64,000 nucleotides of DNA, from NCBI RefSeq assembly GCF_020360975.1, contig NW_025408667.1, positions 10,540,001 to 10,604,000 on the forward strand, given 5' to 3'. The position numbers and the translations under genes were made by a program. Below the pieces are notes generated by a model, which searched no databases, was not told the DNA's origin, and worked only from the letters and a program-made list of their open reading frames with translations. The DNA comes from Hirsutella rhossiliensis. Its lineage: Eukaryota; Ascomycota; Sordariomycetes; Hypocreales; Ophiocordycipitaceae. Shown here one piece after another: positions 40,501 through 48,842 of the stretch. The stretch's first letter is position 1. Every line of letters begins with the position of its first letter.

Positions 40501-41361
40501 CATGAGCTGATCCGCCTGCGTCTGCACCCCCACAGTCCACGGAAGAGGTCGAAGCTCGTCCTCGACCCTGGCTGCGATGGCGACCCACGGCGCGTTCCTG
40601 AGCAGCAGGCGCTGCGGAAATGTTCGCTCCGGTACTTGAATGTCAAAGGTCGTCTGGATCGCTCTGTGGTCTGATCCATGCTCTGTCGGGTGAATCACGC
40701 AGGATATCACCTCGTCTGCCAGTTCTGCCGATGCCAGCACCAGGTCGATGGTGCTCTCCTTGTCCGGCCCTTGCCACGTTTTCGTCCCTCTCGGGAGAAG
40801 GCTGCAGAGACCAAAGTCGTCCATCAGGTCAACGATGGGCTGACCTTCCCCTTGTCTTCTCGCTGACACCTCATCTCCTCCCCAGAGGAGATCGTGGCGA
40901 TTGAAGTCCCCCGCCAGAACCACATCTGTGCGGTTTCCTGTTCCATTGCGGAAGCGATCGATCACGTCGCGCAACACCTCCATCGCGCTCGCCAGCGCCT
41001 CGTTGTTCTTCCCTTCCACATACACTGACACTACCATCACCTCCCTCCCCTCGAGTCGAACTATCGCTACTGTAAGATCAGCCGACGGCACGGATACTTG
41101 CTCTGCCTCAAGGTCACTTCGGATCCAGAGCATGCTGCGGATCGGCCATGAGGCGTCACGAACACACGTCGGAATCATCTTTGTCCAGTTACGATGTCCC
41201 ATAGGACTCGTCACCACCTTTCCGTCAATATTGCGCGCATACGGCTCAGAGATGGCCAGTACGGCAAAATCCTTCAGGTCTGCGTCATTCATCAGACTCT
41301 GCTGCACCACATCACGCTTGCGCACATTTAGTTGTAGGATGCGGAGGGACTCAAGCATCAC
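37588..41361 (-). CDS. LINE ORF2: endonuclease, reverse transcriptase and degenerate RNase H
   Basis: 1257 residues. The N-terminus is an APE-type endonuclease (LRILQLNVRKRD…AISEPYARN…VVLAGDFNRHDLLWGG…GSDHRAI). The central non-LTR reverse transcriptase has ISLLSTLGKILEAVVAERI, ISFDVKGAYNGV, GLPQGSPLSPVAFLFF and the catalytic FVDDYSAW near 39300-39325. An RNase H-like region follows (about 38500-38100), but several usual acidic positions are replaced (IATSSS for a TDGS-type start, YTAGLAAI for …E…). The C-terminus has a CMCGQTAETVEHFLFRC zinc motif. The protein nicks DNA and primes reverse transcription at the target. Its start overlaps the ORF1 stop by 11 nt (ATGATGCTTGA), suggesting coupled reinitiation. 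No stops or frameshifts. Confidence 0.92.
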   Translation of the reverse strand: MMLESLRILQLNVRKRDVVQQSLMNDADLKDFAVLAISEPYARNIDGKVVTSPMGHRNWTKMIPTCVRDASWPIRSMLWIRSDLEAEQVSVPSADLTVAIVRLEGREVMVVSVYVEGKNNEALASAMEVLRDVIDRFRNGTGNRTDVVLAGDFNRHDLLWGGDEVSARRQGEGQPIVDLMDDFGLCSLLPRGTKTWQGPDKESTIDLVLASAELADEVISCVIHPTEHGSDHRAIQTTFDIQVPERTFPQRLLLRNAPWVAIAARVEDELRPLPWTVGVQTQADQLMRVVTKVLHDLTPRAQPPPYAKRWWTKDLTRLRRTYTYWRNQARAQRRVGQSRPDLEQRAKEAAKEYHDNVRSQKKTHWDDFVTDESNIWKALKYLKSGMEMVDDRVPPLRRADGSITEGKGEQAEELLCTFFPPLPARIEPEGERPQREAIAMPDLTLQEIEEKVMAAKSWKAPGEDGLPAIVWKKLWHVVKHRVWTLFDSSLREGVVPHHWRTAKIIPLKKPDKGDYALAKAWRPISLLSTLGKILEAVVAERISYVVEAQGLLPANHFGARKRRSADQALVLLQERIYKAWRMGRVLSLISFDVKGAYNGVCKERLLERMKARGIPSRLVKWVDAFCSERTASVVVNGHASESQTLPQAGLPQGSPLSPVAFLFFNADLVQRRISDNGGSIAFVDDYSAWVTGPTAESNREGMQSIVDDAISWEKRSGATFEADKTSVIHFTRIAERDTDEPLTVKGKEIKPEKSVKLLGVVMDKALRFKEHIARAAAKGLAAAMCLKRLKMASPRTARQLFVATVAPTMDYASNVWSHACGAKEASWIDRAQRIGAQAVTGGFRTVATAVAEAEAGLQPFRERHAQAATRFWIRMRTLPKTHPLTSLRLKLNKRYASPMQKLASAMGGLDTKRLEVIHEFALAPWIDRLHVAQECDQVELVKPDELDGIVIATSSSQRKGLVGMGGVVRDASHNSPGEALASYSATVGPSDEQNAYTAGLAAIAMTLQCLPAGLRRGGMTIVTSNLSVLQVIARPRQQSGQRTIREIYECVETLRRRGCSVALRWVPAHEDFTMSPLAKAAAKRATRDECAAEPAAFKARSTTLRLLLNGQRQINQIPERVGKWSRKIDKALPGRHTRKLYDELTKKEACVLGQLRTGKSRLNNYLYKIGAVDSDECMCGQTAETVEHFLFRCNRWTSQREIMLRYTRDKIGDLSFFLGGKAASDNDKWQPDMKAVRATVQFALATKRLNMDQQMTN

Positions 41362-42784
41362 TGCTCGGGTTCCTCATCCTGCACTTCCAGCTAAACGACT
41401 CATGCGGTCCGCCGCACGGGACGCATTTTGGCTCAATCGCTGTGCACTCTCGGTGGTGATGCCCAGCGTTTGCGCACTTGCCGCATGTCCGCTGCTTCTT
41501 GCATGAATATGCTTTGTGACCGATCTCCTGGCAATTGAAGCATTGGATCGGTCCCGTTCTTGGCTCGAACATATAAGTGGTGGCCGACTCTCCCGCTAGG
41601 TCAAAGTAGTAACCGTCCAGAAGCCTTTCTGCATCGCTTTTCTTGGTGACGTATACTACCATGGATCCGTAGGCTTTACCAGACTCTCGTTTGCTCAGCC
41701 AGGAAATCTTGCCAATGGTCACTCTGTTTTCGGCACTCAAGGCTTCTATCGCTCCAGGCAGGATATTGCCCTCCGCGTCGAGGATTGCTGTCCGGTTGGC
41801 GTTGTCGACCCGGACCGGATACAGCTGGTCTCTCATGACTCGCGCTCCCTCCACGGCTGTCTTCTGCGCCGCCTCTTTGACCAGCTGAAGCTCGGCTTCG
41901 TCTCTGCAGACGATCTTGACTCGGTCGGCGTTCCGGGATTCTCTCACAACTGCTGCGCACCTCCAGGTCTCATGTCCGTTCTTCGCTCTCATCTCAACCT
42001 CGATGGCCTGTCGTATCTGCCCGATTTGCGCTTTGTTCCTGTTCGACTCACTTACACGAGACGTGTCAATGGTACAATGGGCAGAATCGTTGGCTGTCTG
42101 CTGTTTGGTTGGACCAGGTATGCTGCGTGTACTGGTGGAGGGCGGGCTGTTTGGCAGGGCGCGCGCGACGTCCGCAAACGTTGCTCGAGGGCCGCTTGGC
42201 AAAGCCGCCTCGCCCGATACATCCAGCTTTTGCATCAGCTGATGTAGCTGCTCTTTCACTCCAACCAATTCTCTCTTAAGATCCCGGTGCTCCTGTTTCA
42301 TTTCCTTGTCGTGCTCTTCGCTCTTACGTCGAAACTCTTCCTTGGATTCCTGGACCTGGGCTTCCAAGCCTCGGATCAGATCTTCCTGTCCCTGAATGAT
42401 AGTGCTTTGCTTGTAAACCGTGGCGCCCAACTTCCTGATCGTGTCGCTTTGCTCGGATACTCGATGTTTCAGCTCCACCATCTCACTTCCCATCTTCGCC
42501 AGCATCTCTAGAACCCTCTGCATCATCGATTTGGCGGTCTCCACATTGCTGCGTGACTTCACCTCGTCGCCTCTTTCGCTTTCGTTGCCCACCGATATGA
42601 CTCGCGTCGTTCGGGTCGAGACACGCTTGGGAGCTCTCGCGGTCGCATTTTCCGGCGATCGTAACGTATCCTGCACTCGTGCGCTGGGCGTCATCCCTCG
42701 CGTCGGACGCGTCAATGGCGACGGGCTAGTTGGATCCAGCCCCGCCCCCACGTCGGCCGGAGGCGCCACTTCAGGCTCTGCCAT
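41351..42784 (-). CDS. LINE ORF1: RNA-binding Gag-like protein
   Basis: 477 residues from MAEPEVAPPADVG. The frame is open 54 codons further upstream, but that part reads through the tRNA-like leader, so the internal Met is the better start. A disordered Ser/Thr/Arg segment is followed by a long coiled coil (about residues 80-190), an RRM-like region, and three zinc knuckles near the C-terminus: CFNCQEIGHKAYSC, CGKCANAGHHHREC and CVPCGGPHESFSWKC. ORF1 proteins coat the element RNA. It overlaps ORF2 by a few bases. Confidence 0.9.
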   Translation of the reverse strand: MAEPEVAPPADVGAGLDPTSPSPLTRPTRGMTPSARVQDTLRSPENATARAPKRVSTRTTRVISVGNESERGDEVKSRSNVETAKSMMQRVLEMLAKMGSEMVELKHRVSEQSDTIRKLGATVYKQSTIIQGQEDLIRGLEAQVQESKEEFRRKSEEHDKEMKQEHRDLKRELVGVKEQLHQLMQKLDVSGEAALPSGPRATFADVARALPNSPPSTSTRSIPGPTKQQTANDSAHCTIDTSRVSESNRNKAQIGQIRQAIEVEMRAKNGHETWRCAAVVRESRNADRVKIVCRDEAELQLVKEAAQKTAVEGARVMRDQLYPVRVDNANRTAILDAEGNILPGAIEALSAENRVTIGKISWLSKRESGKAYGSMVVYVTKKSDAERLLDGYYFDLAGESATTYMFEPRTGPIQCFNCQEIGHKAYSCKKQRTCGKCANAGHHHRECTAIEPKCVPCGGPHESFSWKCRMRNPSSDA

Positions 42785-42868
42785 GATCAGAGTAAAGAAA
42801 TATCGGTTGAACCAGGTTCCTGTGTTGCATGTACATACAGTATCGGTGTGCCCTGTTTCACCAGGGGT

Positions 42869-42942
42869 GCCTCCAGCCGGCTTCGAACCGACCCCTCTGC
42901 GACGCAGAGGCTCCAGACGTGTCACCACTACGCCATGGAGGC
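42869..42942 (-). ncRNA. tRNA-like leader of the LINE
   Basis: The same tRNA-derived sequence as the SINE head (36917-36990), placed at the 5' end of the LINE about 85 bp before the ORF1 start. It carries A- and B-box motifs, so it could act as an internal promoter. Confidence 0.6.
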
Positions 42943-42955
42943 TCAAAATGTCGGT

Positions 42956-43395
42956 GTAAGTGGCGGCGGATCACGGGATCCGGCAGATCATCGGAAAATC
43001 CCTTAAGTACCAGCCGGTTTGGAAACATACTAAGAATGTTTGGCTAAGTATCTGCACATAAGTACTAAGCTATTTGTGGGAATTGTAGTAATCCATTGTA
43101 CCCATCTAGATAGGTCACGTGCGCTCTCACGTGTGCAGTTGAGGATAGCGGAGGACACATAGCTAGCTCCGTGCCCTTTGCCCCCTCTTCCCCCTTTCTA
43201 GAACAGACATCAACGATTACACATACCATTGCGATTTGCACGCAGGCCTGTGTAGAGACCTACCGACACTATTCAATATTTTTTCCATCTCTCCATCATT
43301 CGAAGAAAAGTTATCGCCTTAGTATACTCGGTGGTAAATCAAGCCCATGTCGGGACGCATGGTTTGCGAAGTGTTCTGCGTCTGCAAGAACTGCT
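42956..43395. other. Displaced 5' flank of the pogo gene, no gene recognised
   Basis: By the target-site logic this DNA was once contiguous with 36561 and so is the upstream region of the pogo fragment at 36170-36529. No terminal inverted repeat was recognised. Confidence 0.4.
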
Positions 43396-44343
43396 TCACA
43401 GTTTTGCCAGGGCATAGAAATGCCGTCCGTCCCTTTTGAGATGCTGTCCCCGAATATGTCTTGCCAGGTTACTCAGTCGCCATGTTTTAATCCGTTGGCT
43501 CCTTCCATGGCTGCCTTGCCATCGACAAAATGGGCACATCGGTCTTGCACCCTCCGACAAATCAACCGTAGACTCACTTGGTTTTCCAGGTGATTCCAGT
43601 TCCGGAATATTGGCCTTACCGCCATTTTCATAGGTTCCTTGCGCGCGGTAAGAGCGAAGACGCCTCGTGACCGCTTGTTTGCGGCCTCTTTTCTCTGTCC
43701 CACGACAAGGGCTTTCGCGTCGCTTGCAAAGCTGGGCCAGCGCAGATATCAAATCAACGCGTAAAGAGTGCAAAGACCCCGTGTCTGTTAACTCAGCCGC
43801 CCGTGAAAAGAGAAATGCAACCTGAGCCCGCTCTGGTAAGTCATACTCTATGTTCGGCGGTGAAATGACATCGGCAGGCCTTATACCCCGGAGTTGTCGG
43901 TTAACCTCGTCCACATGGACATTAGTGTGAAAGTCTTGAATGGCTTTTTGCAGTCGAGACGCCTTCAAGACCCTGCGCAGGTTATTAATCTTCTTGCTGT
44001 AGCGGTCGTATCGCTTCTGCATTTCGGTGCCTTCGGCGAGTTCTCGGCTGCGGTAGCCCTGGCGTTTCCATTCTAGCATCGCACGGTTTCTCTCGGCACA
44101 ATATTTGGCAAGTTTCTCGTTTTATGGATTTTTGCAATTTGTTGGGCTGTCAGTTCTTTGGAGCGCCGTCATGGCGGCGAAGGCGGGCGGCTAACTGCAC
44201 AAGGTCGTGTTGCGGGGCTGTGCCGAAGCAGATTGACTGGCAATCCACGTCAATGAAGTTCGACATGTAATATTGCAAGTAAGTGCTCGAATCTCCCTTT
44301 CGATGTCCCATGATTTTGTTTCTCTCCTCTGGCGTGAGCGCTT

Positions 44344-44395
44344 CTGCATTACGGCGTTATTAATGCTGTCAAATGGACGAACTGGGGGCACGAAC
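44344..44395 (-). other. Intron in the DUF3435 gene
   Basis: 52 bp, GTTCGT…AATGCAG. Splicing restores KKLN-E-ALTPEERNKIMGH across the junction, as expected for the family. Confidence 0.6.
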
Positions 44396-45085
44396 CGTTT
44401 AGTTTTTTGCCAGACCCTCGGCGAAGGTCATACCATTCGAGCTGCTTCTCAATTCCAATCGAACGTCCCAGTCTAATTAAATGTCGTCGTTCTTTTTTGT
44501 AGTCAAGTGGCCTCTCTAGTGAGATCTGTATGCCGTGCTCAGTGTCTTCAACGTCTCGGAAAACGGGGCGCTTCAGCCACTCTTTCTTCCAAAGGAGACG
44601 AATGCGATCGGATTCAGGTGGCACCACGAAGCTATACAAGCTCTGTGGACCTGCCAAATCATTGACGAACGCACCGTCACAAAATACCAGAGCCATCATC
44701 GGGATCAGCGGGTCGTACAAGAGCAAATCATCTTCGCGGAAGGCGAATCTTTTGGCTCTGAGCTCCCGCTGTCCGCTTGATGTGCTCTAGATTTACGATC
44801 AGAGCAATACGCGGCCGGGTGTCTCCTTTACCGGAGGAAACACTTGGAACTCTAAGTTCTCGTAGAGCAGCTGCCCAATCAAGGCTCCCGGTCGGGTCGC
44901 CGTAGCGCCTGCCAGGATCAAATTGGCCGATAACTGGACTCGGAGTCGCTCGTGAGTAAAAATCTCCTCGTCGCGGATCCAAAGGTGGTTCAGCATGATG
45001 GCCAGGTCGTCGATGAAGATGCCGGATTTTTCTTTTTTGGATGTGTCCAAGCCGTACTTGTGGGTGTAAGGTAGGTCGGAATCCA

Positions 45086-45131
45086 CTGGTGTCGTCAGCC
45101 ACTGATTGTGAAACTTAACCGACTAACTTAC
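45086..45131 (-). other. Intron in the DUF3435 gene
   Basis: 46 bp, GTAAGT…ACCAG. It joins …FDIRN to WIPTYLTP in frame, the conserved order in DUF3435 proteins. A one-base frameshift follows shortly after. Confidence 0.6.
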
Positions 45132-45902
45132 ATTTCGAATATCGAAAAGAACGCTTTCGGTCATCCACTTAGCACTTTTCTGTGCGTAGACCTGGCTCAA
45201 TCGTTTCCAGTATAACGCAATGGTGGACTCTTTCTTGATTCTCGACTTTTTCACTCTCAGGTCCAAGTAAACCTTGAATAATGCCGCATCACATCGACAC
45301 ATTGACTCAATTGGTTCTTCATTTCGGCGTCGGCAAAACCTGTCGAATGAATCGTCAGCGCTGGTAGACCATTCCGTCTCCCTCTCCATAAACGTAACCT
45401 ACTGGATCCATTGATCCTCTTCTCCAGCCATCGCTTTTAAGGTCTTTTTGCAGTGGTTTGCTAGAGTTGGTCCCTCCGCTCGAAAACGCTCATATAGCAC
45501 ATTTTCTTCGAGCGACGAGAACTCGTCCTCTCCATCTCCATCCGAGTCGATATCGGAGAGCGTGTTGGGAGCAGAACTGACAAAGGGGTCTGCCTGCGAC
45601 CCGATTCTAGGCAGAGATGCTAGGGTCTGTTCCTGTTTGGTGTTCCTGCCAGTTGCGCGTTGAAGTTCGAAGTCGCAGCTGGGGACGTTTGTACGGGCAT
45701 TATCTTCAGTGGGCGATTGAGCTTGTTGGGACCGGGGGCAGTCGCCCTGTGTCAACATTTTTCGGCGAACATTACGCCTCTGCAGTGCTCGTCGGGGAAG
45801 TCTTGCTTGGCTGTCCATCGTCTGGGAGGGCATAAAGCGAATGACAGGTAATGAAGAGACTCCAATGGCGAAGTGGTTATGAAAATCAAGGCCAGCTTGC
45901 AA

Positions 45903-47636
45903 TGAAGTTCCTTCAAGACTGCAGTGAGAGGTACTAGGTGTCCATTGAATGGGAAGTGGTGGGCTAAGAAGAAAGAAAAGCAGGACTCGGATCTGGAAAG
46001 CAGTCCTCGGAGGAATGATCCGTCCTCGTTACCAATACCCCAAGTAATATGGAACGGGAATCCGCGCCACCTTCGAAAGCATGTAAGGTGCTGTAGCCAA
46101 TAGCTGAACAGGTCCCAGCCGCCGGACCAAATTACAGGCCTGGCAACCAATCGGCATGCAGAGATATCGCCACCGTATTACATTGTAAGAAGTTTGCTGC
46201 GACCATACCTTATAGCCCACCACTCGCAGGGCATGTTCAGCGTCTGATAGAGCACACTCGGCTTATATTGCGTCCATTCTTGGCCTGACAGGTCCATAGC
46301 GCTACCGAATGGCCTGGGTCAGCAGCCTTTACTGTCCAAATCGCACCTTGTTCAGGCGACCTAACCACGATCTGGCTGGCCCAATTGTGACCGCGCCCAG
46401 GCTGGCGTCCAACATCCAACACTGGACGACTCAAATGGACATGTCCAATTGAGATAGCGGGCTCTGAATTGTGCGGGCAAAGACTTTGACCAGTTCGTCA
46501 AGCTGGCAAAAGCGAGCTCTTTCTTTGGAAGGATCTGCCCCGGCCACTAGGTGGCGGCCCTTTGTTCTTCTTTCCCTTCTTACCTCTATCCACTATTTCT
46601 CAATCCGGTCAGGTAGAAGTGATCTCGCGACCTTTGTATGGTAAGGGCACCTTTTTGCTGTACCGGTGAGGGGGGTGTACCAGCGATGGGTGGGGCACCC
46701 ATTTATGTCAAATAGTTGGCGCTGGCGTGGCGGTGAAGATCTGGCTATCTAATCTTAGGTAATGACTGTAATATATGTGTTGTACTCATCGAGCTCTTCA
46801 CTGATCTTCCTTGGATCACTTGGATCACCGTGATCCCAGCGCTCCTGGATTCACGCGGCTCCCCGTGATCCTCCTGAGCCAGGGTTGCGCGTGCCTTGTC
46901 ACAACTTTTTCCTTTTCTGGGGATTCTGCCGGTCTTACGCAAGATCCCTGTCGCTGGCTCGTTCCAGTCGGCCTGCCTCAGCCTGCCTGACGGTCGCCTG
47001 TTGGTTCATAACACTCTGTTTCTTCCCGGAGTCAAGTGATCGTACTTGCGCTGTGATCGGGCTGAGAAACTGGTGAACCGGGCTGCTATAGACCGTGCTG
47101 ATTGCTATTTTACGGCGAAATATTGATACAAGCAGGATGGTAGAAAGAGAGTGGCCGACTCGCGCGAGTAGTGAGGACAGCAGAACATGGAGTGAGGCAA
47201 CACTTGAAGAGTTGATTCCGAACCTTGCTTGCCATGGGGCTGAGTATATCTTAGTACGCTATTGCAATCATATCCGTATCATTGGCTGAGCTGCGCGCTA
47301 CGCAATGAGGTGTAACGTACCGTGCCAATTAGCTTCTATCCCAGCCTTCAGGTTCCCTCTCCCCAAACTTGTCAGACATATCGCATCCTGAAGTCCATGA
47401 CTGGAGACCCCATTCACGAAGTTCTCGCATCCGGGGTCGTGGAACGTCACACCATTCCAAGGGTCCACGGCTAGTACAGGCATGATGTTCCGAGGAGTGC
47501 TATACAATGGCTGGATGTCCCGTAATTATCGTCACATCAGGTAGGCTTTGGTGACCGATTGATTGATAAGAGTTGTCTAAAGGACAAAAGAAAAGGAAAG
47601 GATCGGATGCACACATTCGTGCAATATATATCCTGG
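45903..47636. other. No recognisable gene
   Basis: Short motif-free frames only. A phrase GTCAAATAGTTGGCGCTGGC near 46706 resembles GTCAAAATATTTGGCGCTGGC near 32450, so some of it is probably old repeat. A cluster of GGATCAC/GTGATCC inverted motifs lies at 46810-46870. Confidence 0.4.
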
Positions 47637-48415
47637 TCATGGCGGCGAAGCTGGCGGTGATCCAGCATGACGTTTCAGAAGCTGTGATACGTGACACTGG
47701 ATTATTAACATTCCAAAACACCTCTGAGCAGAGAACACCAATATTTTTTGCAAAGGTGCTCTGACTTGGGACGTTTTCTGGTTCCAGGCTGGACACCGGC
47801 CAAGATCGGCAGTGAGGAGCGTCAGCCCTTGCTCATGGTCTAGAATTTGCAACCTTGGCTCTGTTACGCTGTGTTCGTCTATCCAACGATCGACCCGCAT
47901 TTGCATGAATTCTTCGAAAGTCGCCTCGCTCCTGCTCGCTCTCTCCCTCGCGGATTCGGAAGGTGAGTCCCAGTACGAGCGCAAACATGAGAACCTCGCG
48001 GCATTCAGAAGAACCCACCCTCCGAGAGCCTTTCGTATGGTGAAAGCGTCGCCAAAGTAGCGTAAAAGAGCCCTGACGATGGTTGAAATACCCTGTATGA
48101 CTGCTTGTGTCGCAGAATTGCTTCCTCGGCTGTTCCGCTGCCCAGGAATTCGATCGCAATTCGCTCAGCTCCGGCCAGTTCGAACAGTCGCTCCAGCTCT
48201 GTCGCGAAGTGGCGTCCCTTGTCACCCATGTCGCGCATATGATAGCGTACAACAATCTTGCGTACCATTCTTTCAATCTCATTCTTATGTGTCATTCTGC
48301 TCCCAGGAGGTTGCATGAACTCGTGAAGACCATCCCACCAAACCAGGAATTCATTCTCTCCGTAATATATCTCCTTGTTTTCTGCCCCTAGGGTCATTCC
48401 CAGCTCGTCGGTTCT
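47637..48415 (-). pseudogene. Unknown gene, 3' part, interrupted by the hAT element
   Basis: The frame starting MTLGAENKEIYYGENEFLVWWDGLHEF continues to 48005 and shifts frame there (…AFTIRKALGGWVLLNAAR, then SYWDSPSESARERASRSEATFEEFMQMRVDRWIDEHS). The protein is helical and charged, from no family I recognise. Upstream coding continues on the other side of the hAT element (52351 onward) in the same reading frame. Confidence 0.55.
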
Positions 48416-48423
48416 CTTCGCAA
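48416..48423. repeat. Target-site duplication of the hAT element, left
   Basis: CTTCGCAA, identical to 52343-52350. Eight bp is the hAT standard. Confidence 0.95.
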
Positions 48424-48550
48424 CAGCGCTGACATCAATTCAAGTAAGTCAAGTTCGGGGGTCTAACTTGATTACTTGAAATAAATTCGTCGCTCAACTT
48501 ACTTAACTTGAATTAAATTGAAATACTTGATATCTGACGCCAGGGCCAGG

Positions 48551-48569
48551 CCCTCTCGCGAAGAGAGGG
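48551..48569 (+). other. Hairpin within the hAT subterminal region
   Basis: CCCTCTCGCGAAGAGAGGG can form a 7-bp stem with a 5-nt loop. Possibly structural; no function shown. Confidence 0.4.
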
Positions 48570-48664
48570 TGCAAGTGATGAATTGATTAAGTTCCTTATC
48601 CTTTTATTCTTCTTCCTCCCTAACAAAAAGTGACTTCTTATAGTTCTGTCACCTGTGCTGCCTT

Positions 48665-48725
48665 GTGGTGGCGATTTCGCCACCCAGGCCGCCTAGATGA
48701 CGTTGTCATCTAGAAGGTTCGATAC
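48665..48725 (+). ncRNA. Two-hairpin, tRNA-like structured motif in the hAT 3' region
   Basis: Hairpins at 48667-48684 (GGTGGCGA/TCGCCACC) and 48693-48713 (CTAGATGAC/GTCATCTAG) are followed by AAGGTTCGATACC. About 80% similar to the minus strand of 3561-3616, with a paired G-C to A-T change in the second stem. Confidence 0.4.
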
Positions 48726-48842
48726 CACCGCTTAACAACAACATTACTCATCCTTCTCAGTCACCTTTGCTAGAGTCAGCCCGACTAGGTAACCTCCGGA
48801 CCTAGATCGTTAACCCGTTTTCACGACAGGCCCCGCGCATTA

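Larger units (their letters stand above)
37331..42943 (-). mobile_element. Tad-clade LINE, apparently full length
   Basis: Order on the minus strand: tRNA-like 5' leader (42869-42942), ORF1 (42784-41351), ORF2 (41361-37588), a 3' untranslated region, and an A-rich tail (ACAAAAAACAAAACAAAACA). Both ORFs are uninterrupted, unlike almost every other element here. The 12-bp site CAAAATGTCGGT lies immediately outside its 5' end (42944-42955) and recurs at the end of each adjoining tail. Confidence 0.8.
43396..45902 (-). pseudogene. DUF3435 ('FluG domain') tyrosine recombinase, Starship-captain family, disrupted
   Basis: Minus strand, pieces in order. An acidic N-terminus (45902-45399) ends at an in-frame TAG. 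CRCDAALFKVYLDLRVKKSRIKKES (45389-45132) is followed by an intron (45086-45131). GLDTSKKEKSGIFIDDL…LAGATATRPGALIG gives the box I Arg near 44893. LLLYDPLIPMMALVF…WLKRPVFRDVE…WYDLRRGSGKKLN gives the second Arg near 44420. An intron (44344-44395) splices KLN to ALTPEERNKIMGH, followed by YLQYYMSNF with the candidate catalytic Tyr. The C-terminal part (44079-43396) ends in a C2H2 finger (CPFCRWQ…LARHIRGQH). Frameshifts near 45065 and 44750, the latter including an A5-to-A4 contraction, plus the TAG break it. DUF3435 proteins include the recombinases that move giant Starship elements; no Starship boundary was found here. Confidence 0.8.
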
